Assembly: GCA_033182465.1 (NCBI GenBank)
Contig: CP137318.1
Coordinates: 682,001-746,000 of the forward strand
Direction of reading: 5' to 3'
From: Sanghuangporus weigelae
Taxonomy: Eukaryota > Basidiomycota > Agaricomycetes > Hymenochaetales > Hymenochaetaceae
Length of the DNA: 64,000 nucleotides
Under the pieces are notes generated by a model. That model searched no databases. It saw only the letters and a list, made by a program, of their open reading frames with translations, and had not been told where the DNA came from. Positions 34,578 through 45,025 of this stretch are shown here, one piece after another. Each line of letters opens with the position of its first letter. The first letter of the stretch is position 1. Made by a program: the position numbers and the translations under genes.

Positions 34578-36603
34578 CTATGGCTTATACTCGTCATTTT
34601 CTGTTTTTGTCTGAACAACGTACTCCGATTCTGGGAACCGTGGCTCAGTGCCTTCTGAGGTATTCGACATCCAAGTACTATCTCTCCGTGAAGAATTAGG
34701 ACTGTAAGGGGTATAAGGGCTGGTTGGAGAAGAGGAGGTTACTCCAAGCGAGTTATATTGTTGACCCTGCATGTAATTCACGTCGATACCGAAAAGCGAA
34801 GCGAAACGTGGATTAATGTGCGGTTGAGCGTAAGGCTGTTGGGGATTAAACTGCGTTTGGCGATTACTAAATGTCTGGTACGATGTATCGCCAAACTGCT
34901 CGTGTGAGAAGTTTTGCTGTTGCCAGAAACCGCCTGGGGAGTATGAAGATGGAGGAACTTCTTGACTAGCAAATGCCGAACCATCGGAGTATTGACCAGT
35001 CGCTCGAGCGATAGCCAACGACGCGGGTGAGAGTGAGCGAGGTGCACTTGTCCGTGAACGACCACCTCTGCTGAAACTCGGCCGACGGTCTCGATGTTCG
35101 AAGGATGCTCCACCGGAAGTTCCTTGCTCATTCAGGCCTCTATGATCAAATCCGCCTCGACCACCTCCTTCACGTCCTCGCCCTCGGCCCCTACCTCGCC
35201 CACGTCCGCGTCCACGTCCATGACCTTGGTCTCTCGAGTTGCCATGGAAGAAATTCCGTGGACCTTTTGGTGAACTAGGTCCTTCTTCTAAGGACATCGC
35301 CGAGGCATCGTAGGAACTCGACGATGGTATTTCATCTTGGTACGGATCGTCGTATGGAAGAGGAGCTGGACGAGAAGGGCCTGACGCAACGCCTACGTCG
35401 TATGGCCCATATTCATCATACGGGGATGCGCCGTAAAATGCACCGTCATTGACCTCTTGGTCGCGCATTTGAGATGGTGTAGGAGTCGAGAATCGTGAAG
35501 ATGCTAAAGAAGATTCTCGATATCCGGCACGTCTGCATAGATAACCAGTCAATGATAATTATCGAATAGTGCGCATGTCGCACACTTACTTTCGTTTTCG
35601 TCGTTGCCTGTAGGCAGTTTCTGCTTCGTCGTCAGAGAACTCTATCTCGTCCTCACTGACTTCTTCGTCATGAACATTGGAAGCATCGCTTCCTTTCATC
35701 TTTGCGAGTTGGCTTGGGAAGACAAAGTGGCTCCGAGGTGGTACGTGAAAGACCTCACGAGAAACTCTGACCATGCCACGGTCAATTGACCCAGCAGAAG
35801 GAAATTTGACTTGATAGAGAGGTTGATGAGTAGGACCGAATGTTTCGTAGACCTTCGAAACGCTATGAGTAAGCAGCACATGGACCAAAAGTAATACATA
35901 CGAAGCCGAGAACTTTCCTGTCCTCAAAGACAAGCAAGCTCTCAGAATCTAGGGTGTCCATAGACGCCCTATTCTCATTTCCAGATGCCACGCCCTTAAC
36001 CACGACAGTATTTTCAATAATACTCATTATTTCTCCGATCCTCTCTAGGGGTTCCTGGGCATCGATTTCTGCGATGTCGGGGACAACGACAGATGGATCG
36101 GATATCTCGTTCTTCGTTCGTGGTAACGCACCAGAGCCTATGCGACCACCTCCTTCATCTTCGTCCTCTTCAAAATCATCGAGAGCTTGCTTCTCAATGC
36201 TTTTGATCACGTCATCTTCATCTGTGTCAGACTCAGAGCTTGTATCCGATTCAGATTCGGAGGAGGATTGTGATGGAGAACGTGGTCTGGGCATTTTGTG
36301 AGAATTGAACTACTTTGGAGCAGAATTCGAATTCACGTACTTTACATCGCCATCTTGCCTGGGGGTGTCAGCATCTGTAAGCAAACTTTCAACAACATTC
36401 GCTTCATCGCTATCACTCTCGCTATCCGAAGACTCTGAATTGCTGCTCGAAGCGATGGAATCCGAGTCAGAACTTGACTCCTCAGACTCATCGGGACGTC
36501 CTCTTGGTCGCGCTTTCAGACTAGATGGACCAGGAACGGGTTCAGATACTAAATCATGGATCAAAAGGAGGTCTTGAGGGATATTGCTCGGAACTTTGAA
36601 CAT
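34578..36603 (-). CDS. NAF1: H/ACA snoRNP assembly factor Naf1
   Basis: 621 residues. Exons: 36603..36341, 36286..35902, 35852..35590, 35532..34578; phases 2, 0 and 2 all agree. Order: a Ser/Asp/Glu-rich acidic N-terminus, then the Gar1/Naf1 RNP fold at about 150-265 with IGEIMSIIENTVVVKG and VYETFGPTHQPLYQVKF, the hallmark of the family. Next come a basic stretch (RQRRKRKRAGYRE), an RG-rich tract of alternating Arg-Gly (about 35160-35225) and a Pro/Gln/Tyr-rich tail. Naf1 brings H/ACA core proteins to nascent snoRNA genes and is replaced by Gar1. Divergent from mitochondrial EF-Ts across 164 bp. Confidence 0.93.
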
Positions 36604-36767
36604 AGTGAATGGGAGAAAAGAACGAAGGAAGATTCACGAAAAATAAGTAGTCCCGTGCACGTGATCAGAACGCGTAGATCTGCGTCGATCATCCAACCAA
36701 ACGCGTCGTTGAAAAAGCTGCCAAGCAGCTGGCTCTCTTTCCTTCAACGTGACATTCATTGTTCAAC
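36604..36767. promoter_or_regulatory. bidirectional promoter NAF1 / mitochondrial EF-Ts
   Basis: 164 bp separate the two divergent ATGs, so both core promoters share this stretch. It contains a CACGTGATCA sequence (36658-36667) with a palindromic E-box CACGTG core, of the kind bound by bHLH factors such as Cbf1. No TATA box is clear. Confidence 0.55.
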
Positions 36768-37973
36768 ATGCTCAGAACGCAGCTCAGATGCTTTGCCGTC
36801 CCTCGTAGAAGATATTCTCAGCTTCTATACTCGCAACGTCGATTTTATGCCACCTCGGAGCCCGTCAAGCCGTCCTTACAACTCGTTGGCGAGCTCAGAA
36901 AACGTACTGAGGTCTCGATTTCAAAAGCTAGAGAGGCTCTCGTAGCAACGAACAATGACCTAGAAGCGGCCTTTGAATGGGTGCAAAAAGATCTGGCTAT
37001 ATCGGGCGCAAAGAAGGCCGCAAAAGTCGGCGGAAGAGAGACCAAGGAGGGTCTGATTGCTGTTTCGTTGCTCTCGCCCGGGTACGGAGAAGGAATCGGC
37101 GGTATTCGAGCAGCAATGATTGAGCTCAATTGCGAAACAGACTTTGTAGGGCGCAACGAGCTGTTCGTGAATCTCTCATCGGACATTGCTCATTCAACTG
37201 CTTTCCTTGCTGAGGAATCCTCCGACTTCCAGCAAAATCTAGCACTGCTGAGACCTTTCCCCGTGGATGCTCTTCTTGATGCCCCACTGCTTCGTAAGGA
37301 CCCTTCCTCGTTATCTCCTGCGATCCCGACATCCTCTTCCGTCGGCTCTGCCATCCGCGATACCATCGCAAAAGTCGGCGAGAATATCACCTTGCGCCGG
37401 GCAGTGAGCGTCGTGCTTTCTCCACCCCCTCCCACTGTAAATGCGGGCCTGCGAGTATCATCCTACGTTCATGGTTCTACATCGAACCCTTTATGTGGAC
37501 GAATGGGAGGGCTAGTTGCTTCATTTCTCGAGTCTCCCAGACTCAAAGAACTCTTCGCTCAGGAATCGTTCCGCAGTGAACTCGGGAAGCTCGAGCGCGC
37601 CCTTGCGCGTCAAGTCGTTGGTTTCGAAACTCGTTCAATCCGCTCAATCAAAAAGGGAGCAGATACGACATTGTATGAACAGCCATTCCTTCTCTTCCCT
37701 GGGGAGTTCGCTGGGCAGTCTGTCAAGTCCGTCCTCGAAGCATTTGCTGAGCAAAAGGGACTGATCGACCAATCGGTAAAGGATCAGTATCAAGGCGTTG
37801 CTGTAGTTGAATTCGCCAAGTGGTCTGTAGGTGAGGACGAATCCTCTGAGGGTTTGGGTTCTTGTAAGTGCTATTTGATTCTACCTCCATCTTCGTGTTC
37901 TGATTACGATCGTGATATAGGCCTGGCAAGTGAAATGGAGCCCGGTGAAACTGAGTCCGACGAATCGAGTTGA
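36768..37973 (+). CDS. TSF1: mitochondrial elongation factor Ts
   Basis: Guanine-nucleotide exchange factor for mitochondrial EF-Tu; 382 residues. Exons 36768..37863 and 37921..37973 around a 57-bp intron that has no in-frame stop, so retention would add 19 residues. Residues 1-30 form an Arg/Tyr-rich presequence. Then LVGELRKRTEVSISKAREAL gives the N-terminal UBA-like domain, and the core has RETKEGLIAV, AMIELNCETDFVGRNELF (the invariant NCETDFV) and FLLFPGEFAGQSVKSVL near the C-terminus. The start is the ATG at 36768, next to the Arg-rich sequence. Confidence 0.94.
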   Translation: MLRTQLRCFAVPRRRYSQLLYSQRRFYATSEPVKPSLQLVGELRKRTEVSISKAREALVATNNDLEAAFEWVQKDLAISGAKKAAKVGGRETKEGLIAVSLLSPGYGEGIGGIRAAMIELNCETDFVGRNELFVNLSSDIAHSTAFLAEESSDFQQNLALLRPFPVDALLDAPLLRKDPSSLSPAIPTSSSVGSAIRDTIAKVGENITLRRAVSVVLSPPPPTVNAGLRVSSYVHGSTSNPLCGRMGGLVASFLESPRLKELFAQESFRSELGKLERALARQVVGFETRSIRSIKKGADTTLYEQPFLLFPGEFAGQSVKSVLEAFAEQKGLIDQSVKDQYQGVAVVEFAKWSVGEDESSEGLGSCKCYLILPPSSCSDYDRDIGLASEMEPGETESDESS

Positions 37974-38776
37974 GCAGGGGTGTATGCTACGTACCCAATC
38001 CTCTTCAATTGCCGGACATCTGCTTTAGTACAGGTGCTGTGTGCACATGCAATATAATTGCTATTAATGTGAACCCCATTAATGCTACTACACATTACTA
38101 TACATTGGACCCTCTAACTCTTCCTTCTTCACGTCTTTCATTTACTCGAGAACACTGAAAAAAATTCGGGCAAGACTTCTTGTAGCTTGGGAGTGACTCT
38201 CTGCCATAGACTCTGCGTCAGCGATCAACGGACAGATAATACACGATGCACATTCAGTTTGGTCTCTCTCTCTACGCACTTCGAAGAGATTGAATGCTGC
38301 AGCGAGTCGGACAAGCCATCCCCCCGAAAGACTCGGAGTGACGGATAAATAGCAGAATCCGAGCCGAAAAGGAGATATCAAACAAAGCACATATAGTACC
38401 TCCCATCCCAGCCCATCCCTCCGGCTGGATGCATACAAATGCAAGATTTGGATTGCTCAACACATTGGACCTTCATGACGAATTAGAACCGGATACCACC
38501 TGATGGTGCTCCTCTCGGAAGCGTTGCAGGTTGCAAGGATCCGGGAAGAGCACCACCAACATATCAGGTTGCTCTCTGCAAATGACCGATACTTCAGATC
38601 TAGTGGGATGATGTGGCGACGACTGTGTGAGTGAAGAGAGTCAGAAATTGATGGGTGCTTGTCCCAAAGTCACATGAGATCGGCGCAATCTTGAAGTTGA
38701 AGTAATCTACTGGAACGCCTATTCAACAAACGATCACTTCCTTATACCTCGTTCTTACCCATTGGTTTATCTGACT
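37974..38776 (+). other. intergenic
   Basis: 803 bp between plus-strand genes. No domain-bearing frame, RNA gene or repeat was recognised. Confidence 0.5.
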
Positions 38777-39936
38777 ATGGCGCCGAAAGGAGGAAATACA
38801 AAGAAAGAAGCAGGCCGAGCGAAAAAGGCAGAAAACGAAACTAAGAAGCAACAACTAGCCGAGCAGGAAAAGGTATGCTAGACTCCATACATAAATGTCC
38901 ATCCATCTACGCGCATCCATCCATATAATTAACTCTGTTCTCACACAATTAATGCTATAGGAAAGAAAAGAAGCAGCGAAATGGGATCAAGGTGCGAAAG
39001 GGAAGGCCGGTAAAGAAGATAAGGAGGCGAAACGCAAGGAGGCGCTCGCAGCGAAGGCCGAACGCGAGAGGTTACTCGCCGAAGAGGAAGCTTCGCTCCC
39101 TTCCAAGCCCAAGCCCTCCCCGAAAACTGGTGCGGGCAAGAAAAAAGCCAGTGCATCTACGACGCCGCGCGCGGCGGGTCCTGGTGCGCTTGCGGCTGGT
39201 GGAGGATTGGGCGATGTGGCGGAGAAAGGAGAATCCAGAGAGATTGAATCGTTCGCGGCTTCGAATGTTGATGATGCGATTGCGATGCTTGAAGTTGTGA
39301 ATGCGAAGCAGGATAAGGCGAGTGTGGGTCAAGCGGCGGCTGGGCTTGAGAAACACCCTGAGGTACGTATTGGCTCCATGATCGGAGTGAATGGATACTA
39401 ACTTGATTGCAATCAGCGTCGGTTCAAGGTATGCTCTTGTGATATATGGTATACCATGCTTGATTGATCATTGCGATATCTACTTTCAGGCTGCTTTTGA
39501 AGCGTACCAAGAACGAGAGCTGCCCAATCTTAGGAAAGATGTATGTCTTTATCTTCACGCTTTAAACATGATCTTTCAAAAGTTGACGCTGAACCATTCC
39601 AGCATCCTGGGCTGCGTCTGAACCAATACAAGGTCGGTATTTGTTGAAAGATGTCAGAATCACAATGGGCGTAAACTGACACGAAATTCAACAGGAACTA
39701 TTATTCAAGCAATTCCAAAAGTCTCCCGAGAATCCGTAAGTCTAATCGACTCCGATCCGCGTTCATTCATACTCAATATCGGGATGCACTGACTTTGATT
39801 TCTGAACAGATTCAATCAGACCGTGGTGTCGTATGATGCGACGAAGGACGAGCGGCTTGAGGCACTGGAGAAGCGAAACAAGGAGGTTGAGGAGAGACTG
39901 AAGGAACGGACGAGGAATCTCACTTTGGATGACTGA
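38777..39936 (+). CDS. CCDC124/Lso2-like ribosome-associated protein
   Basis: 252 residues, highly charged. Seven exons: 38777..38872, 38961..39362, 39417..39428 (12 nt), 39490..39540, 39603..39632, 39695..39735, 39810..39936; phases agree. The first 75 residues form a Lys/Glu/Ala-rich helix, as in Lso2/CCDC124, which occupies the mRNA channel of idle ribosomes. The C-terminal domain carries HPERRFKAAFEAYQERELPN and HPGLRLNQYKELLFKQFQKSPENPFNQ-type sequence, matching CCDC124. The 12-nt exon RRFK joins HPE to AAFEAY and is needed for this match. A link to ribosome hibernation or recovery is known for the family and inferred here. Confidence 0.85.
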
Positions 39937-40353
39937 ACTCGATGGCGTGTATTTTGTATGTATGAGATGATTTTGTGAGTTCTGACCTACAGGAAATATT
40001 TTCTGCGGGTATAAGAGAGCTGACTCCTTTTGTACAGCTTTCGCTTGTATAGCATGTAAAAGAATGCTTCTGTACTTTCAGAATGACAACGCATAACAAA
40101 CATACATGCCGTATTCCTATCATTTCTCTCGGCATGGTCCAACGGTGATGCCATGATGCAGACACGAGCCATCAAATTTCGACCAAGAATAGTAGGTCGA
40201 CTCTATCGGCTCGCGTGCTTGATCAGGATATCGATCAGATCTCCCTTGAGCGTTCACAGCCCTTGTTGAACGAGGTCCCGCTTTGACTGCGCGTTCTTCC
40301 TCTTCTTCTTCTTCTTCCTTCTCTTCCGTCTTTTCGAGTTTGTGGGACGCGAA
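39937..40353 (+). other. intergenic, promoter of first DUF6699 gene
   Basis: 417 bp; includes a CTTCTT-rich pyrimidine tract at about 40298-40330 just before the next ATG, a common fungal promoter feature. Confidence 0.5.
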
Positions 40354-41223
40354 ATGGATTCGCTGCGTTGGAAGCCAGGAAAGAGCTGTGTGTAATCAAC
40401 GGATTTTTTGTGATTGAGAGCGAATGTTTCTGACGAGTTTTGTTACAGTTGGTCCAGTTCTGAAGCCGCTGGACATCTATCTCCTAGAGTCTAAGCTCGA
40501 GCTGCACCCTGTTCTCGCACAGAAATGTGATGACTTTCGGTTAGAATTTAACCTCGCGACCGGTACGGTGTATCATCACGCTTGGCTCAGTCATGTTGAT
40601 GTCGGATTGTAGGTCAGACGATAGGGTTCAAGGGCAAGGAGGAAAGAGTGTTCACGATGAAAGACGAGACTGCGACGTTACCGCGGATAACGGAGCTGTA
40701 TATCATCACGAAGTCGAGTCCTTGGTGCACGATCGTGCGAAATCCTGAGGGTGTGACGTTGGCGGATGTGTGCAGAACACTATGGAAAGAGTGCGTCTCG
40801 CCTTTCGCATTTCACGTATGACGATGCAGCACTTTATATAGGACTGATGGTGGACTGCTTCTTTCCTGTGCACAGTTACACGGACCTTGCGCTGACAGAG
40901 CCGGAGTTCAAGGATCTATCACCACGCGAGCAGGATCGAATACAACGGATGGCTTTACGACGGGAGGCGGGCGGATTCGCGAGTGCGTTTTCGGGAATGT
41001 GGGGTGCATCGAGTACGGTGTCGTTCAGTCGGTGTAAACGAATAGGTAAGTCGCACCTGGCTGTCGTCCGATGAGAATGGACTGAGACGTAAGGCTGTGT
41101 GAATTTGTAGACTGGCTGTACGGGAAGACCTACTTCGACGGTCTTGAACGGGACGATGATCTTGCGAAGAAGAAATTGGGTTTCGCCGCGCCGAATGTGT
41201 TCAAGTTGAGGCTCGGGGAGTGA
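40354..41223 (+). CDS. DUF6699-type protein, copy 1 (short)
   Basis: 202 residues, five exons: 40354..40387, 40449..40562, 40613..40790, 40876..41045, 41111..41223, all phases consistent. It begins MDSLRWKPGKSCFGPVLKPL, then a domain with ELHPVLAQK, LPRITELYIITKSSPWC, VTLADVCRTLWKDYT, a helix DLSPREQDRIQRMA and an ending DWLYGKTYFDGLERDDDLA then VFKLRLG. This order is the basidiomycete DUF6699 plan as I remember it. No signal peptide or membrane segment. Function unknown. The next gene (41633) is a paralogue with a long Pro-rich N-terminus; both have a phase-1 intron directly before the GPVL motif, which points to tandem duplication. Confidence 0.75.
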
Positions 41224-41632
41224 TCTTTGGTCATTATCAATTGTTGCTGTTCTTCGTCGTTACATTTGCTTGTAAAACCACTCTGAATGTATAATTGTAA
41301 TGCACTGCTTGAAAAAAGTATGAGCGTCTATCAGAAGCAGTGCGCATATAGTCGGTGTTTCCTCCGCACGTGTTGTTGACCAGACCATCATCACCGATAT
41401 ACCGTCAAGTTCCTAACCTGGGGCCTGCAGGCTCAACAAGCGCTCGTCCAAATCATGATTCCCTCTTTCCCTCTGTCCACGCTTTGCCTACAACCATCAT
41501 GTCGTTCTAGCTGCTTTTCGGTGTTTCTTGGATTTATGACCTTTTGACGAGCCTGTTATCGAAAACGGAATCTGATCTGAACTGCAACATCTGATTTGTA
41601 TTGAACATCCTCAAAAATCTTCTGCGTTTACA
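41224..41632 (+). other. spacer between the DUF6699 paralogues
   Basis: 409 bp, AT-rich before the ATG of copy 2. Nothing recognised. Confidence 0.5.
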
Positions 41633-43188
41633 ATGTTCGCCTCGCCGCGTCCAACGACGCCCTTCATCCCCCCTTATCCTGGAGCCTCACCAGCAGGAAA
41701 CGCACCTGTGATTCCACCTACGCCTCCCTATGCTGCAGGTGGAGGCTCGCCAGCAACAGCTCCTCCTCCACTGGCACCAGGTGCTGCATGGTCATGGGGA
41801 GCAGCCTATCCAGGACGAGGGAGGAGGAATTCGTATTCTGGAATGCCTGTTGGCGCGGGTGGACCGCCGTTCGATCCTTCAGCTTACTTTCCGTATCCTG
41901 CAGCTGGCTACCCGACGCCCGCTTCTGTGCCTCATGGGCTAGGGATGGACCCGTGGACGGGATTGGAGCAGCAGTTCCTCGCTCCGGGTGCGTATACGCC
42001 CGCCGCAGCAGCTGCAGCACCCGTCATCCCTCCCCGTCCCGTCTCGCGGTCACATTCACATTCTCGCCCCCGCTCGCGTGGGCACAATGATGGATTCACT
42101 CCAGACTGGGTGGGCCCGAGGCCTGGTGAACCAGTCGTTATGCCGCAGAGTATGGCTGTCCCGCCCGAGTTCGCCGCGCACGTCGCTCCTGGAACACCCT
42201 GGTATCCCGCCCCGATGGTGCATACACCCTACACTCCTTACGGAGCATATCCTCTTCCACATCCTGGATACCCTTCACGACATCAACGGAATCGGTCGAC
42301 TCATACGACACCCTGGCATGGCGGAGGGTTCTTACCTGAGGAGATGGCGGAGCACCACTATGATAGGGCCGCTAGACCCGAGCTTCGTACCGGGATAGTC
42401 GATACGAGATGGTTCACTGGAAAAGACTGTGCGTTATATTTCCTTATTATTCATTACTTATTTGCGTGTCTGAACGTAATAAATTAATTCTAGACGGTCC
42501 CGTCCTCGACCCGCTCCTCGCAGGCGTAGTTGGGTGTGCATTCAAAATCAACCCTCTCCTCGCACCGCCGCCCGAAGATCCTCAAAAGCGTTCATACCTC
42601 ACATGGAACATGCTCTTCTCTTCCGCGTACGTACACCGCTCCGACGAGCGCACCTCGCAATCCTGGATGAAAGGCCGCGAAGCACCCGCAACCTTCCCGC
42701 GCCTCTCGCTGCTCCGCATCATCTCGAAGTCCTTCCCCTGGTTCATCGAAGTGAAGGCACACTCGCGTTCGAGAGGGGTTACGTGCGGAGACGTGATCGA
42801 GGCTATCTCCGCGTTCCTCCTCGAGCGCACAGGCGCAAGCGAGTATAACTCCCTCCCTCAGTCTGAGCAAACTAAAGTCGCAGCATCGTACCACCACAAC
42901 CGATCCATGGCTGACGACGTTCCAGGCGGACGACTCGGCGCCGGTATGCTCCGCTGCGATTTCCTGTGCGAAGACACCATGTGGGGTGGCCTCAATGTCG
43001 ATCCAAAATACGTCGCTGAGCGCTTGCAAATCAGCGGACGCTCGAAGAGAGAGGCAAATAACGTGTTTGTGCTGATTTGTGAGAAGAGGTTGCCTATGAC
43101 GAGTGAAGAAAGGAGAGAGCAGGCTGCAAGAGGTGCGAATGCCTCGACAGCTGCTAGCGCCTCGAGGGCGGCCAGTGCGAGTGAATGA
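41633..43188 (+). CDS. DUF6699-type protein, copy 2 (Pro-rich N-terminus)
   Basis: 496 residues, exons 41633..42428 and 42494..43188. The first 265 residues are rich in Pro, Ala, Tyr and Gly and probably disordered. After the intron comes YGPVLDPLLAGVVGCAFKIN, then the DUF6699 domain: FPRLSLLRIISKSFPWFIEV, VTCGDVIEAISAFLLERTGA, and MLRCDFLCEDTMWGGLNVDP, finishing with NNVFVLIC and a Glu/Ala-rich tail. The phase-1 intron falls just before GPVL, exactly as in copy 1. Cytosolic or nuclear; function unknown. The family is known mainly from basidiomycetes (recalled, not searched). Confidence 0.78.
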
Positions 43189-43518
43189 GATTATGATGTT
43201 CTGTATTGTCGCATTTCATTTTTCTCCTCTGTTTACTCTATTTTTTGACTTTGTTTCTTGCTAAGGTACCGAAATGCTGTAACGGTTTGAGTAATTACAT
43301 CCCCTTGACCGTATCGCTTGATTCGGACCTGTGTGTTCCGATATGAAGAGGAAAACACGAAAACGGGAAAGCATTTGGATTGGTCTGCCTACTGATCGGT
43401 ATATACATGTTGGTTACCACAAAGCAAATAGATAGTTTGGCATTTTGAAAGAGAGAGCCAGTCACCCTGAGGTATCAGTACAGAACACAGATCTTTAATT
43501 TATGTGAATATCTTAAGC
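43189..43518. other. convergent intergenic
   Basis: 330 bp of 3' flank between DUF6699 copy 2 (+) and the GH6 gene (-). T-rich on the plus strand; nothing else seen. Confidence 0.5.
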
Positions 43519-45025
43519 TTAAGAAAGAGGCGGGTTGGCGTTCTGCACGAGCGTCTCGAAGTAGCTCTGGAACCATGTCCCGGCTTCGGGAGCGGGCTGG
43601 GTAGCGTCGCTCTGGGCGCAGTCTAATTGAGAAAATATCGCATCAGCCTTGGGACCATAAAGATAAGAGTAGGAGAGGAATAAGACATACGCGGGTCGAA
43701 CCGTTCAGCGGATGAGTCAGACGTCCCATCGCTCTCACCAGGAGGCTTGACTGAACGCGAGAAAATAGCAGCGATCAGTATTTTGGTTATAACAGCCAAT
43801 GTGAGAAGGGGAAACATACCCCAGACAATAGCATCGATCAAGTCATTCCCAGTATCCGTCGACGGACGGGGCCCAAGTCCAGCACCAAGGACGTTGCACC
43901 AGTCACCTTCAGCAGTACGAATACCCGACACGCCCGACCGGCTCTGGTCGACGATGAATTGCGATGGGAAGCCACTCTGCTGCAGGAGAGGAGCGAGCGC
44001 GTTGACGTAAAGCTCCTCGTCGTAGTTCGGGTTGGGCGATTGTGCAGGATCTTCCTCCCCGCGCAGGAGGTTGTAGTTCGAGACATCTGTAGCGAGTCCA
44101 CGGACAGTCTAGCAGATAATATTTATCCGAGTTGGATAGGGAAAATTATAAGCGAATATCGAGTACGTACCGCATTGCCGCCTGCACCCTGGAGCACAGA
44201 AGCAAACATGTCAGCGGCTGGCTGGAGATTAGCAGGCCAGCCGAGCCACCCGGAGTGACCGGCATCGAGATAAAGCCAGACATTGTCCTGTTGTAGCTGA
44301 GCAATGGCGTACGATACGAGTTCCTAATTGCAGTGTATCAATACGTGACTATTGCCTCTTCTCTTATAGAAGGAGAATCAGACCTTATATGTGCTCTCGG
44401 CGTTAGCGCATTTAGCGACGCTGAGATTCGTTACGAGGTTTGCAAGCCCATCAGGCTCGATAACAAACACCACTCGGACATTCGGGAATTCTATATATTC
44501 ATGAGACAAATTAGGTACATTAGTACCGGAGCGTTTGAAGTGTACGTACTCTCGACTTGCTCGACAATGGAGTCAATATATGCTTGGTACTTCTCCGCAC
44601 CGCCTTCAGCGATGGTGTATTCTCCAGCGGATGCCTCAGCGGCGCAGTCACGGTCAGGAAGGTCGTAGATGACAGCTTGTACGACTTGCGTGCCGCCTGC
44701 TGCGTCCGCCTGGGAGAGAATGTCGCCCAGGTCCGAGACTTTCGCGGCAACATCCATCCAGAAGAAGACCGGGATTTGCTCCACCAGAGCTGCTTGCGAG
44801 GCAAGCGTCGCATCCGAGATGCTGAGACCGGGATCAAAATTTTAGTAAAATTAGTTTGTCCTGCCAGTACACCAGTAAATCTCACTTTGCGACTGCAGCT
44901 GTCACCTCTTCGACATACGATGGGGTTAAGAAGACGGTGGCTCCTTCAAATGGGTTACCAGAGCTAGCAGCCTTGACGAAGGCTGGGACACAAGCGACTA
45001 GTGCAGCGAGAGCAGAGAACTTCAT
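43519..45025 (-). CDS. secreted GH6 cellobiohydrolase/endoglucanase, no CBM1
   Basis: 374 residues. Exons: 45025..44886, 44821..44550, 44490..44384, 44323..44171, 44108..43820, 43750..43691, 43622..43519; every phase agrees. A signal peptide (MKFSALAALVACVPAFVKA) is followed almost directly by the catalytic domain, so there is no cellulose-binding module or linker. GH6 hallmarks: VIYDLPDRDCAAEAS (Asp103 or Asp105 in the acid region), FVIEPDGLANLVTN, YLDAGHSGWLGWPANL, VSNYN and WVKPPGESDGTSD. It attacks cellulose or related beta-1,4-glucans by inversion. Cel6A enzymes usually carry CBM1; bare GH6 catalytic proteins exist in fungi. Divergent from a DHHC gene 1.1 kb away. Confidence 0.95.
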
